Assembly (NCBI GenBank): GCA_033064195.1
Contig: JARBJD010000051.1
Location: 1 to 64,000 of the forward strand
Length of the DNA: 64,000 nucleotides
DNA from: Blattamonas nauphoetae
Taxonomy: Eukaryota > Preaxostyla > Oxymonadida
Direction: 5' to 3'
Shown: positions 54,552-64,000 of the stretch, one piece after another
How the letters are laid out: each line of letters opens with the position of its first letter
Numbering within the stretch: the first letter of the stretch is position 1
Notes under the pieces: generated by a model
Told to the model about the DNA's origin: nothing
What the model saw: the letters and a program-made list of their open reading frames with translations, nothing else
The model's database searches: none
Made by a program: the position numbers and the translations under genes

Positions 54552-55322
54552 AGGTGATCGAGGGGTGTTGTGACTTTAGTGTTCAACTAGGCTATTCTCT
54601 CGTAATAATGTGACAGATAAAGTTGAAAATCCGTATTCGTTTTGAAATAGTGTGCATAGTGTCGAGATCGTCTCAGAGGATGTGATGATCATTCGATCAT
54701 GTTTGATGAGGTCGATCGGCGAACTATATCTCTTCATCTTTACGCTTTCTTGAATCATTTCAACATTATGACTGGTATTTTGAGATTTTTTTTCAAAACA
54801 TTGCGATTGATCATGATTTATCGTGAAGTGAAAGTGTATGGCAGTTCTCCCTTCAAGACACCAATTTTTAGGTAGTGAACGTGCGGCGCGTTTGGCCTAG
54901 CGGTAGCCAACCCTCTGTCGACTGTTGTGCTCGGGGTTCGACTCCCGCCGAGCACAACTTTTTGCCACTACTTAGAGTTTTTTGGCCCAGAAAGTCCACC
55001 CTTGCCCGATGTTCTGTGAACTTGTCCAGTGTGTACGCTCGTGATGGTGGTTATGAGAAATAGTACAATCATCTCAAGATTTTTAGATGAGGATGATCAA
55101 AGCCCATTAATCGGCTTTTTCTGGGTTCATCTTCACAACTTGAGAGATGCAAGTTCTTCTTCCCAAACCACCCAATTCCATGACACTCAATTTGACGTAT
55201 AGATCTCATGAACTAAGTGGTGTCCATTCCACTGATTTCCAGAATCATGGTAAGGGTAAGATCATCAACAATACATCTTCTTCTGCTTCCAGGATCCCTT
55301 CCAGATTTGTTTGGGAAGCAAC
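54552..55322. other. Divergent spacer between two Pmp-like genes
   Basis: Holds a tRNA-like Pol III gene (54881-54957). A possible short intron, GTAAGG...TTCCAG at about 55251-55292, lies in the leader of the plus-strand gene. A 19-base string TTTGGCCCAGAAAGTCCAC (from about 54979) recurs inverted at about 54533-54551, at the 5' edge of the minus-strand Pmp fragment. Confidence 0.5.
54881..54957 (+). tRNA. tRNA-like Pol III gene, identity uncertain
   Basis: An A-box match (TGGCCTAGCGG, about 54893-54903) and a perfect B box (GGTTCGACTCC, about 54934-54944) are correctly spaced, and a TTTTT run follows at 54959-54963 as a Pol III terminator. The T arm folds (CGGG/CCCG around GTTCGACT), but the acceptor and anticodon stems pair poorly. 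GTC (Asp) is only a possible anticodon. It may be a diverged tRNA, a tRNA pseudogene or a tRNA-derived small RNA gene. Confidence 0.5.
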
Positions 55323-58300
55323 ATGCCAACATTCATGAACCTCTTTGTTCTCCTTCCCTTCTGGGTTGTGTTCACCCACTCCAACGAGATTTCAACACAA
55401 CAAATTGAGCTCTCGTCAATCTTGTCGATGCACAGATATGACAATTCGCAACGTGTCATTCGGCTCGAGAACAAGCAGTACGGATGTGCGTCCCAACATT
55501 TTGAATCCGTTCAGCTCACACTGAAGGGAGAAACTGGGACATCAATCTCGAAATCAACAATCTGGCAACCGAACAAAGAGAGACCCATCTCAAGGGAAGT
55601 TTCTCGGAACATGAAGAACCAAAATTGCCTGTTTGATATTGTGAACTCAACACTATCGTTTGACACGCTGCTTTTCGACATGGAATCGTTTGAACAAACG
55701 AACCCAAATGTTGATCATGACATCTCTCCGACACTCTCCTCATTGTCACGATGTGCGATTGTGGAGGCTTCTTGTGTCTCGTTTTCGAGTTGTGTTCTCC
55801 GACTGGGCCAGCTCACTTCGCCGATTCTGATCCAACAAACAGCCAACCTCGCAACGGAGGCGTCGGTGACATTCGTTGGATGTGAAATGTGTTCATCTTC
55901 GGAAGCGATACCTGCATTTGCGGAAATACTGGATCGGAAGGGAGCCTCACAACCAACACACTCTTTCGTGACAATCTCGTCGTGCTCGTTCTCGTCATCG
56001 GCAATCCTCTCCAAAACGGGCATCGCTGCAGAAACAACCACCCCATCTCCGTTTTCGTGTCTTTCCACATCGATTGTCTCGTGTTCGTTTGTGAACGTGT
56101 CGTCGTGTGAACAGCCCGCCTTCCGCCAGCCTCGCCTTCGTCTGACCCAAATGTTGGTGGGAACTGAACTGAACCGCGTTGAGAACGGACTTTATGGAAC
56201 GGTGAGTGCATCGCTCTCGTCGTCGGCAGAGTTCAGGCTGAGAAACTCGACGTTGCTGGAATGTGAGAATTGTGGGATTGTCGGAAACGCGGATGATCCC
56301 ACCATCAAACACATCACCGACTCGCCCACATTGACCAGCGCAACTGGTGCATTCGTCTATGACGCTGAGTTCACGCACTACCATTTCTCAGACAACACGA
56401 TCACATCAAAAACGCAAACAAAACAATTCACAATCGTGAATATTAACCCACTTGCCGGGTGTGTGAGATTCACACGCACCACGTTCAACGTTAACTGCAC
56501 AAACAAGCATGTCTATTTGATGGACCTGCGAGGAAATCTGGACTCCCATCCTCGCCTCGTCATTGATTCTTCAAAAGTCTCATATGACAAAGCTAGCACT
56601 CTTACAGACCCCATGAATCAGATCATTACTTATTATTCTGTGACCACAGACATTTCCAACTCCGAATTCAACTCGATTGATGGGGCGTCGCGAACTCGGA
56701 CATTTCAAGCAGCGAGTTCAGTTCCCTTCATTCAAGTCTCCAACAGCAAGTTCTCTGCTCAGACCATTTCAGCAAGTGGTGCTGTGTTTTATAGCTCAAG
56801 CACGTCAAATTATGTTCTTCGTGTCTTCGACTCGCTTTTCGAAAACAACGAAGCGGGCACGACGGGAGGGTGTGTGTACACATATTATGCCGACCACGCT
56901 TTCCACAGATGCATCTTTCGGAAGAACACAGCCGCCACAAGAGGCGGCGCACTTTATTTCAATCAGCCGAACTTGCTTTTCTTCGAAGACACCCATTTCG
57001 ACGACAATCAGGCGATGGAATATTTGGAGAACATTGAAGAGTATGCTCATTACAGAGGAAACGACATTCACTTCAGTGCCACGTCATCAAATGCTTTACC
57101 AGCATCGAAAGCAATCGGATGCACGTCCACGACGAAATCAAACAAATTTGGGTATTTCTATTCAGTCCAGTACAATGGAGATGTTAGTTATCAGAACACG
57201 ATGTTACCCACTCCTTCCACAACCATCATCCCAACCTTGTTCGTCGAGACAGCCGGGACTGGAACAGACTGCGCGGAAGCGACGCCGTGTCCGACAATCA
57301 CTTCAGCTTTGACAGAAGTCACTGCTGGATTCACTCGAATCAACGTGGGAATGGGGACACACTCACACAGCAGCGAGACGATCACGAAATCGGTGCAGTT
57401 GTTGGGACGAGGATGGATGACCAACACGACCGCCTTCACGATTGTGGAAATGGGAGGAGTGTCCGTGGGAAACAATGGAAACCTGACACTCACCTCGCTT
57501 TCTCTGAAACCATCGACCAAATCCTCAATCATTTTGACACACTCGTCGTCGTCAGCATCGACCTTTGTTGTGAATGTGTGGATTGATGGGATCAGCGACC
57601 ACACCACTCATCTCTTCTCGTTCTCTTCAGGAAAAGCGACATTCCATCTGAGTCGATTCAACGCGATCAGTCTGACAGCGACTGCAGCGATCTCAGTGAC
57701 AGGGACAGCTTCTCTGGAGATGAACGAGGTGTGGTTCAGTCACGTGAAGACATCGAGCACGACTGGAGGAAGCTGTCTGGACGCTCAGACAAGCTCGTCG
57801 ATTTCGATTGTGACATCTGATGCAGCATATTGCTCTTCGTCTGGTCCAGCTGGAGCCTTCCATTTCACTCGCATGAACAATAACGTCCTCACCCTCACCA
57901 ACCTCCTCTTCACATCCAATAAAGCCTCAACGACTCTTCCATCAATTGGCAATGACATCGTTCTTGTCGGTTTCCCTTCCAACTTCCTCAACGTGACCAG
58001 CTCAGTGAAATCAATCAGCGAAAAGCCTCGTTGCCTCATCGACAACACCGTTGTCAACTTCCAAATACCAAATTGTGGATATTCTCAGTACGGAATCGAT
58101 CATCCCATGAACCACCGCTTCTACCTCGGTTTGAAAATCTCTCAGTTCGTCTCTCTCGCTAACACCATCCAAGAGCTGGCCGCTCCTGGCACACAGCCCG
58201 ACCTCCGAATTCAGAATGTTGATCCAATCAATATCACGCAGACAACCTTCCACGATCGAGAAATCCTGATTCGACTCCCCAAAATCCAACAAACGTCTAA

Positions 58301-61300
58301 CGACGTCAATGCTTTCTTCACCTTCTCCGATTCAGCAACAATTCGATTCAGACAGGGTTCCATCACCATCCCATCAGGGACCCTGACAACACCTTTCAAA
58401 GTTGTCTCATCTTCAGCTCTCTTCCAGATCGCTGACACTACAATATACTTCCCCCCAACTGTGAATTACCCACTTGTCCACAACATAAATGGAAAGATCT
58501 ATTTCGAAGGTGCATATATCAGATCGGCAGTATCGTTCGTAGGATGCTCTCTCGTCCACAGCTTCGGAGGGTATTTCCAAGCAACGCACTGGTCATATTT
58601 TGAGCTCCACTCAGACTCAAACGGAAGCTTTATCAATGCAAAGAACACGAGCATTGTATTATGCCGTGTGGAATTCAAGAATTGTTCGTCGAAGAACGGG
58701 GGAGTGGCATATGTTGAATTCCAAGACTCGCACTATTTCAAAGCATACGTTCTCCAATATCCAGACATGTTCAAGAACTGCTCAGCGACCGAAACAGACG
58801 AGAATGGTGTTCTGATTGGGAGAGGAGGTGCGCTGTACTTTTGTGGGACAACGACTTCTGCTCGACCAATCATTCTCAACACAGATTCTCTGAACCATGC
58901 TCGGTTTGAAGGGAACAAAGCTGCACAGGGGAACGACATCTTTGTGGAGTCGAGTCTGTTCTCTGGGAAGGAAGTGAAGGACATTCCGACGTTTGGGGGC
59001 ATTTCGATGAGCGACGAATTCCGAGTTGAGATTGCTGATCGACAAAGCACGGAAGAGAAAGAAGCGATTCATTTCTTCCTGCCAACACCGACAATCTCAG
59101 TGAATGGGAGTGTGAAGCTGCCTCTGGGTGGAACGAGTGGGACAGATGGGGACGACTGCAAATGGACAGGAACACACTGTGCGACGCTGAAATATGGAGT
59201 ACGTCATCTGAAGCAGAAGTTCAAGGATGGAACGCACTTCCCGCAGTCGATCACGTTTGTGTGGAACATGACGTACACAGAGAAGGATGTGGTGATTGAA
59301 GACCAGGACATCACCGTGAAAGGCACGAAGACAACAAACGAAGCGAAAGCAGATGTGCTTCGTTCGATTGTGGATGTGGACGCGTCGATGAACGAAGGAG
59401 GGTTTCTGTTCACGATCAAAGACAACGCCAGTCTTGTGGTTTCGAACTTGGACATTCGACCGATTGTGAAGTGTGGGCTGTTTGATGTGAAGGAGGATGG
59501 ACGCTCGCTGGAGTTGAACGACGTTGCTGTGATTTGCTCAACGGCTGAAGAATATGGCCATCCTCTGATCCGATCGACGCTGAAACCGATCCGAATTGTG
59601 AAGAGCACGTTCAACACGACGAAAGGGTCGAGTGGATGTGCGACGTTCTCTGCTCCTCTCGTCTCGTTCTCCTCACCCACATCGTCCTTCTTCATCACAT
59701 CCACGACCTTCTCTTCTCTTCAAGCGACATCGTCTGCTCTGATGGAGATCGACACAGATGGAGAGATTTCAGTTCTGTCGACGTCGTTCTCAGACTGTTC
59801 GAGTTCGCCAGAACGAAATGGGGAGCTGATCTTTGTGCGCACATCGGATCCTTCATCAGCGATCTCAGGTGAGCGATGGGAGGGGAGTTTCACTGCTCAG
59901 ACGTCTCCAAATTCGTTTTATGTGGAAACCCGAGATCTGGATTCCTCAGACGAATGGTTGTCGCTTCCTCTTCTTCTGTTTCTGATCTCACCGAGTGAAC
60001 GTGTATTTCTGGATTCGATTGCTCATTCGACGACTCACACGAACTGTGGCTCGACCTCCCTTGCTTGCTCTTCACTTGCCTCTGCTGTTGCCTCAGCGAA
60101 GACACACTCGATCGGAGAGATCAGCCTCAGAGTCAACGCTGAAGTCTCGACTCTTCTCTCGTTCTCTTCCTCAATCACAGTTCATCCACACTCAGATTCT
60201 CCTCTGGACATCACTCTGAAATCGGCAGCTCAAATTGAACAATCTTCGTCGCTCTCCACACTCTCCTTTGCGAATCTGCATTTCTCGATTGATTCGTCGT
60301 GTTCGGCCTCGCCTCTCTTCGTCGTGTTGTCAGGAACACTCCATCTCTCGTCGTGCCAAATCGGAGGTGATTCTGAAACAGTGCTGCCCTCTTCACTTGC
60401 CACTGTTGTTGAAGTCAGTGGAGCAGGATCTCTCACATTGACAAGCACGACATTCAGAAACCTGAAATTCACACACGCTTCAGGAAGTACGATCCATCTC
60501 GACTCGAAAACATCTTTCTCAGCCAACACGGGCAGCATCTTCGAAGGGATCTCTTCAACCGGAGTTGGTTCTCTTGTGTTCGTGAAGAGTGAAGATCTCT
60601 CAAAGACTTCGGCACTCGCTCCCTTCGCTCTTTTGAAGAAGACGATTGTTGTGCCGCAGGATGGTCAGTTCTCGCAGGTTGAGAAGAACAAGTTTGTTGG
60701 GCAAGTCGGAACATTGGGTCCCGAAAGCTTGTTGTTCTTCTGGTTTGCTCACACAGAACAAGAAACGAGTCTTTTCATCGATTCGGATGGAGAAGATCAC
60801 GTGCATTGTGGATTGAGCTTGCTTCCTTGCGAGACCCTTGACAGAGGATTGTTGAATGTGAAGAAAACAGGAACGGATGTCATGCTTGGAAGTTCTTCCA
60901 GCCTCACATCATCTCTCAAAACACGGTTTGCCTCACACACAATCATCTCGAAAAGTGAACAGAAAACGATCACCGTCGATCCATTAGGCTCACTCTCCGT
61001 GTTGGAAGATCACGAACTGAATCTGAACACCCTCTTGTTCGTGTTTGAGAGTGGTGATCGATCCTCTGTCTTCATTTCCGTTGCTTCTGGATCACTGTCG
61101 ATTGATTCGTGTTCGTTTGGGTCATCGTCTACGGAATCAACTTTGGATAAAGGATTTTTGGATGTTTGTGGGAGTTTGTCGCTCGTTTCGACATCGTTCA
61201 CAAAAGTCAGGTCATCGTCGCCGAAGGGAATCGTCTCTGTCGATCTTTCTGGTTCGCACACTCTCTCCACGTCAGCGACTACATTCACGTCGTGTTCATC

Positions 61301-64000
61301 GTCGTCTCCACTCTTCTCTCTGACTCTGTCGACATCCACTGAGCAAACGAATTGGGACTTCAATTTGAGTGGTCTGTCGTTCACGTCGCCATCGAATGGG
61401 ATTCCGTCAGGGACGCAGCTGTTCGTGTCTGGTCCTTCGTTCGACACTCAAATTGTGCCTGCTCGCTTTCCAGCTGTGACGGCTGAAACAGATCCAAAGT
61501 TGTTCTGGGGATCCGACACATCGAATGGGATTGAGTCGTCTCTGCTTGTGTATCTGATTGAGGCAGGGAGTGAGATCGAAATTGATGGAACGAATGGGAG
61601 AGACATTTCGAAATGTGGTCATTTTGGAGTGAGCTGTGTGACGATTGGGAAAGGAATCTCACGAGCCACAGCAGCGAACTCAGCGAAACAGATCACGATT
61701 CTGGATGCGACATCTCTGAACGAAACCATCAATCCGGGCACGATCTCACTGTGCATTGCTGGAAAGACAACAAAACAGACATTGATCGTTGAATGTGATG
61801 GCCAGTTCGTCGTTTCCGATGGATCTCTGTCACTCAAGTTGCTTGGCTTCACCACCTCTGTCTCTCCGTTCTCTCGCTCTCTGATTTCAGTTTCGTTGTC
61901 TGGATCACTTTCGATCAATTCGTGTTCGTTCAGTTCGTTTTCGTCGTCGACCAGCCCATCCATCCTGACAGCCTCAATCGAGTCGGGAAAGACACTCTCG
62001 ATCGTCGACACCACATTTGAGTCTTGCAACTCGGTCGGCTCGTGTCGTTCTGGCGTTGTTGATGTGTCGCTTGCGGAAGGATCGACACTGACCTTCTCAG
62101 CCTCGTCGAATCCTTTCACTTCGTGCTCCTCTGAATCAGCCAACGCGAATCATCTTTTCCTTTCTCACCCATCTCTGTCCAAAGAAGTGATCGCCACTTC
62201 TCTTCTCTTCGATTGGGACCAATCAGCAGCGACATCTCGTGATTGTGTTGGGAAGGAAGGAGATCATGCGATTCCTGTTCCTCTCTCTCTTTATATCCTC
62301 CCTCTCACGTCAGAAACCTTCATCGATTCCGAATCGTGTGATGTGTCAGTTTGTGGCTTTTCGGAGTATCCATGCGCCTCTCTCACTTCTCTCCACTCGC
62401 GAATCGCTGACACAGCTAGCACTTCTGTGACACTTCGATCATGTCTGACTCACTCCTCCGACCTCTCCTTCTCGAACGATATCAGTTTTGTTGGAGGAAA
62501 CAACACGATGACGATCGTGGAATCATCGCAAACTCCAGTTTCTCGCTCTCTGTTCACATTTGAAGGAAAGACTGTGTTCACCGAACTGTCCTTCCTCGTT
62601 CCTGGAGACTTCAAGCACTCCAATCTGCATCATTGCCGATCTGGATCGCTGACAGTGAAGAACTGCTCGTTCAGGCAGACAACACCCTCTGCAATCTCAA
62701 CGATTCTCATTGAGGTGAACACTGGAGCCTCTCTGTGCATCTCTCAGACATTCTTCGAATGCATTACCTCTTTCAACGAGAAGGCAGGAGTGATTTCAGT
62801 GAGTCTGAAGGAGTCAGCGAGACTTGTTCTTGACAACAACACATTCACGTCGTGTTCGAGCAGAGGAGCTCATTCGATCTTCATCAAATTGGAGAACACC
62901 ACTGACACTGAGGTTGTGAGCGACACATTCGATTATTCGCTGACCAACCTGGTCTTCTCGTCGCCATCGTCGAACTCTGAATCGGATCGGGAAATCGATG
63001 TTCTTGTTCGTGGACACCATCTGGATCGAGTTGTGACGCCTGGTCGCTGGACGAATAGCTTCTCGTCGGAGAAGGGGGAGTCGCTTTGGGGAGACGACGA
63101 GACGACAAAGATGAACACGTCGCTGCTGCCTTATTTGGTTGATATTTCGGGAGCAGTGGAAGTGGATGTGGATGGATTCCCGTTCGAGAAATGTGGGCAC
63201 TTCTTCCTTTTCTGTTCTTCGTTTGAATCTGGAGTGTCTCGAATGGAGGGAGCGTGTCTGGACACGATCAAAGTGATGAAGAAGATTGTGGTGTCGTCTC
63301 GGATTGAAATGAAGGGTTCGAACAGTGTGGTTGGGAACACTTCGACATCGACGCTCTCTTTCTCCAAAAGTGGACAGTTCGAAAACTCTCCGAAAGATGA
63401 TGTGAACTCGTCACTCTCGTTCTCGTCACTCATCTTGTCAATCGACCGCCTCGAGCGCACAACACCTCTCTTCGTCTGCACGAGTGGGACTCTTTCGTTC
63501 ACATTCTGCTCGTTGATTGGCTCGCCCTCGGATGTGCTGACATTCACTCCAATCTCGATCACAGATGGAGAGTTGTTGTTGGAAGAAGTTCAGACAAATG
63601 GAATAACACTGTCATCGTCAGCTCTGATTGTGTCGACAGGAAAGATCCGGATCTCAAAGAGCACATTCACTCAGATCACTCGAGAGACAGGATTGGGATG
63701 TGTGTTGGAGGGAGAGACTGGGAAGGACGTTGCAGTCTTGGATTCATCGTTCGAGTTGTGCACATCATCGGAGACGAAAACGTGGATTCTTCTGAAAGGA
63801 GGAGAGACATCGCATTTGGTGGAAGGGAACTGGAAGGGAACACTGAGTCCTCTCTCGTTTCGTGAGAGTGTGATGGTGTTTGTTCCGCCTGCTTCTGGTT
63901 CTGATGGACAGTCACCGACGGCAGATCCGTTCAACCCGCACTCTCTTCTGTACGAGTTCTATCGTCGTGAATCGGAAGTGATTGTTGTGAGTGGAAGCGA
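55323..64000 (+). CDS. Giant Pmp-like beta-helix surface protein, runs off the window
   Basis: The ATG at 55323 opens MPTFMNLFVLLPFWVVFTHS, a signal peptide. The frame stays open for 2892 codons to the window edge; phase was checked at 57720, 59157, 60831 and 63960. The protein is a chain of beta-helix modules, each opened by a CG....PC.TL-type linker: TGTDCAEATPCPTITSAL (about residue 645), GDDCKWTGTHCATLKYGV (1275), TNCGSTSLACSSLASAV (1575), HCGLSLLPCETLDRGL (1827), KCGHFGVSCVTIGKGI (2097), VCGFSEYPCASLTSL (2342) and KCGHFFLFCSSFESGV (2623). Cysteine/glycine helix turns such as EFKNCSSKNGGVAYVE occur throughout. No membrane anchor is reached. Likely a secreted or surface adhesin-like protein; the role is not established. 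Element C carries a decayed paralogue of its middle. Confidence 0.85.
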   Translation, partial: MPTFMNLFVLLPFWVVFTHSNEISTQQIELSSILSMHRYDNSQRVIRLENKQYGCASQHFESVQLTLKGETGTSISKSTIWQPNKERPISREVSRNMKNQNCLFDIVNSTLSFDTLLFDMESFEQTNPNVDHDISPTLSSLSRCAIVEASCVSFSSCVLRLGQLTSPILIQQTANLATEASVTFVGCEMCSSSEAIPAFAEILDRKGASQPTHSFVTISSCSFSSSAILSKTGIAAETTTPSPFSCLSTSIVSCSFVNVSSCEQPAFRQPRLRLTQMLVGTELNRVENGLYGTVSASLSSSAEFRLRNSTLLECENCGIVGNADDPTIKHITDSPTLTSATGAFVYDAEFTHYHFSDNTITSKTQTKQFTIVNINPLAGCVRFTRTTFNVNCTNKHVYLMDLRGNLDSHPRLVIDSSKVSYDKASTLTDPMNQIITYYSVTTDISNSEFNSIDGASRTRTFQAASSVPFIQVSNSKFSAQTISASGAVFYSSSTSNYVLRVFDSLFENNEAGTTGGCVYTYYADHAFHRCIFRKNTAATRGGALYFNQPNLLFFEDTHFDDNQAMEYLENIEEYAHYRGNDIHFSATSSNALPASKAIGCTSTTKSNKFGYFYSVQYNGDVSYQNTMLPTPSTTIIPTLFVETAGTGTDCAEATPCPTITSALTEVTAGFTRINVGMGTHSHSSETITKSVQLLGRGWMTNTTAFTIVEMGGVSVGNNGNLTLTSLSLKPSTKSSIILTHSSSSASTFVVNVWIDGISDHTTHLFSFSSGKATFHLSRFNAISLTATAAISVTGTASLEMNEVWFSHVKTSSTTGGSCLDAQTSSSISIVTSDAAYCSSSGPAGAFHFTRMNNNVLTLTNLLFTSNKASTTLPSIGNDIVLVGFPSNFLNVTSSVKSISEKPRCLIDNTVVNFQIPNCGYSQYGIDHPMNHRFYLGLKISQFVSLANTIQELAAPGTQPDLRIQNVDPINITQTTFHDREILIRLPKIQQTSNDVNAFFTFSDSATIRFRQGSITIPSGTLTTPFKVVSSSALFQIADTTIYFPPTVNYPLVHNINGKIYFEGAYIRSAVSFVGCSLVHSFGGYFQATHWSYFELHSDSNGSFINAKNTSIVLCRVEFKNCSSKNGGVAYVEFQDSHYFKAYVLQYPDMFKNCSATETDENGVLIGRGGALYFCGTTTSARPIILNTDSLNHARFEGNKAAQGNDIFVESSLFSGKEVKDIPTFGGISMSDEFRVEIADRQSTEEKEAIHFFLPTPTISVNGSVKLPLGGTSGTDGDDCKWTGTHCATLKYGVRHLKQKFKDGTHFPQSITFVWNMTYTEKDVVIEDQDITVKGTKTTNEAKADVLRSIVDVDASMNEGGFLFTIKDNASLVVSNLDIRPIVKCGLFDVKEDGRSLELNDVAVICSTAEEYGHPLIRSTLKPIRIVKSTFNTTKGSSGCATFSAPLVSFSSPTSSFFITSTTFSSLQATSSALMEIDTDGEISVLSTSFSDCSSSPERNGELIFVRTSDPSSAISGERWEGSFTAQTSPNSFYVETRDLDSSDEWLSLPLLLFLISPSERVFLDSIAHSTTHTNCGSTSLACSSLASAVASAKTHSIGEISLRVNAEVSTLLSFSSSITVHPHSDSPLDITLKSAAQIEQSSSLSTLSFANLHFSIDSSCSASPLFVVLSGTLHLSSCQIGGDSETVLPSSLATVVEVSGAGSLTLTSTTFRNLKFTHASGSTIHLDSKTSFSANTGSIFEGISSTGVGSLVFVKSEDLSKTSALAPFALLKKTIVVPQDGQFSQVEKNKFVGQVGTLGPESLLFFWFAHTEQETSLFIDSDGEDHVHCGLSLLPCETLDRGLLNVKKTGTDVMLGSSSSLTSSLKTRFASHTIISKSEQKTITVDPLGSLSVLEDHELNLNTLLFVFESGDRSSVFISVASGSLSIDSCSFGSSSTESTLDKGFLDVCGSLSLVSTSFTKVRSSSPKGIVSVDLSGSHTLSTSATTFTSCSSSSPLFSLTLSTSTEQTNWDFNLSGLSFTSPSNGIPSGTQLFVSGPSFDTQIVPARFPAVTAETDPKLFWGSDTSNGIESSLLVYLIEAGSEIEIDGTNGRDISKCGHFGVSCVTIGKGISRATAANSAKQITILDATSLNETINPGTISLCIAGKTTKQTLIVECDGQFVVSDGSLSLKLLGFTTSVSPFSRSLISVSLSGSLSINSCSFSSFSSSTSPSILTASIESGKTLSIVDTTFESCNSVGSCRSGVVDVSLAEGSTLTFSASSNPFTSCSSESANANHLFLSHPSLSKEVIATSLLFDWDQSAATSRDCVGKEGDHAIPVPLSLYILPLTSETFIDSESCDVSVCGFSEYPCASLTSLHSRIADTASTSVTLRSCLTHSSDLSFSNDISFVGGNNTMTIVESSQTPVSRSLFTFEGKTVFTELSFLVPGDFKHSNLHHCRSGSLTVKNCSFRQTTPSAISTILIEVNTGASLCISQTFFECITSFNEKAGVISVSLKESARLVLDNNTFTSCSSRGAHSIFIKLENTTDTEVVSDTFDYSLTNLVFSSPSSNSESDREIDVLVRGHHLDRVVTPGRWTNSFSSEKGESLWGDDETTKMNTSLLPYLVDISGAVEVDVDGFPFEKCGHFFLFCSSFESGVSRMEGACLDTIKVMKKIVVSSRIEMKGSNSVVGNTSTSTLSFSKSGQFENSPKDDVNSSLSFSSLILSIDRLERTTPLFVCTSGTLSFTFCSLIGSPSDVLTFTPISITDGELLLEEVQTNGITLSSSALIVSTGKIRISKSTFTQITRETGLGCVLEGETGKDVAVLDSSFELCTSSETKTWILLKGGETSHLVEGNWKGTLSPLSFRESVMVFVPPASGSDGQSPTADPFNPHSLLYEFYRRESEVIVVSGS

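Noticed and set aside
1-64000. Alternative genetic code as used by some oxymonads (TAA/TAG as glutamine)
   Set aside because: Well-supported genes end at ordinary stops, including TAA, and no conserved block needs TAA or TAG read through.

Overview
The window looks like nuclear DNA of an anaerobic protist, most likely an oxymonad close to Blattamonas. That placement is inference from gene style, not from a search. The signs are several very long secreted right-handed beta-helix (Pmp-like) surface proteins, armadillo-like repeat proteins, coiled-coil plus SPRY-like proteins, at least one spliced gene (a DENND6-type Rab GEF), standard stop codons, and a Maverick/Polinton element.

Layout. 1 to about 16540: most of a Maverick/Polinton, with its left end outside the window. 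Structural genes lie mainly on the minus strand (two capsid-like genes and small virion-type genes). The packaging ATPase, protein-primed DNA polymerase, integrase and primase-helicase lie on the plus strand. It is a broken copy with roughly ten breaks, mostly in the structural half. 16540-18600: gene-free repeats. 18726-35467: host genes: SPRY-like, Pmp-like (with a small inverted-repeat insertion), coiled-coil/SPRY-like, two armadillo-like genes on opposite strands, and DENND6-like. 35468-37039: gene-poor. 37040-39378: a 27-bp minisatellite of about 86 units. 39385-54551 (minus strand): a Pmp-like gene with Ig/FN3-like repeats, damaged by an 18-copy 62-bp minisatellite and by a large nested insertion. 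54552-55322: spacer with a tRNA-like Pol III gene. 55323-64000: a giant Pmp-like gene, still open after 2892 codons at the window end.

The most striking structure is at 45819-53963. It is an 8.1-kb set of nested inverted-repeat elements inside the minus-strand Pmp gene. Element A is a foldback element with arms of about 1.23 kb and AACT target duplications; the Pmp reading frame is continuous across the target site. One arm of A is split by element B (5.3 kb, about 24-bp inverted ends, TC duplication), and the intact second arm supplies the empty site. Inside B lies element C (4.4 kb, 245-bp inverted ends that read as identical, TAA duplication). C carries a decayed copy of another Pmp gene, and the loop of A carries an armadillo-gene fragment. 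No transposase is visible in any layer. These layers therefore look like non-autonomous elements that have taken up host surface-protein and repeat-protein genes.
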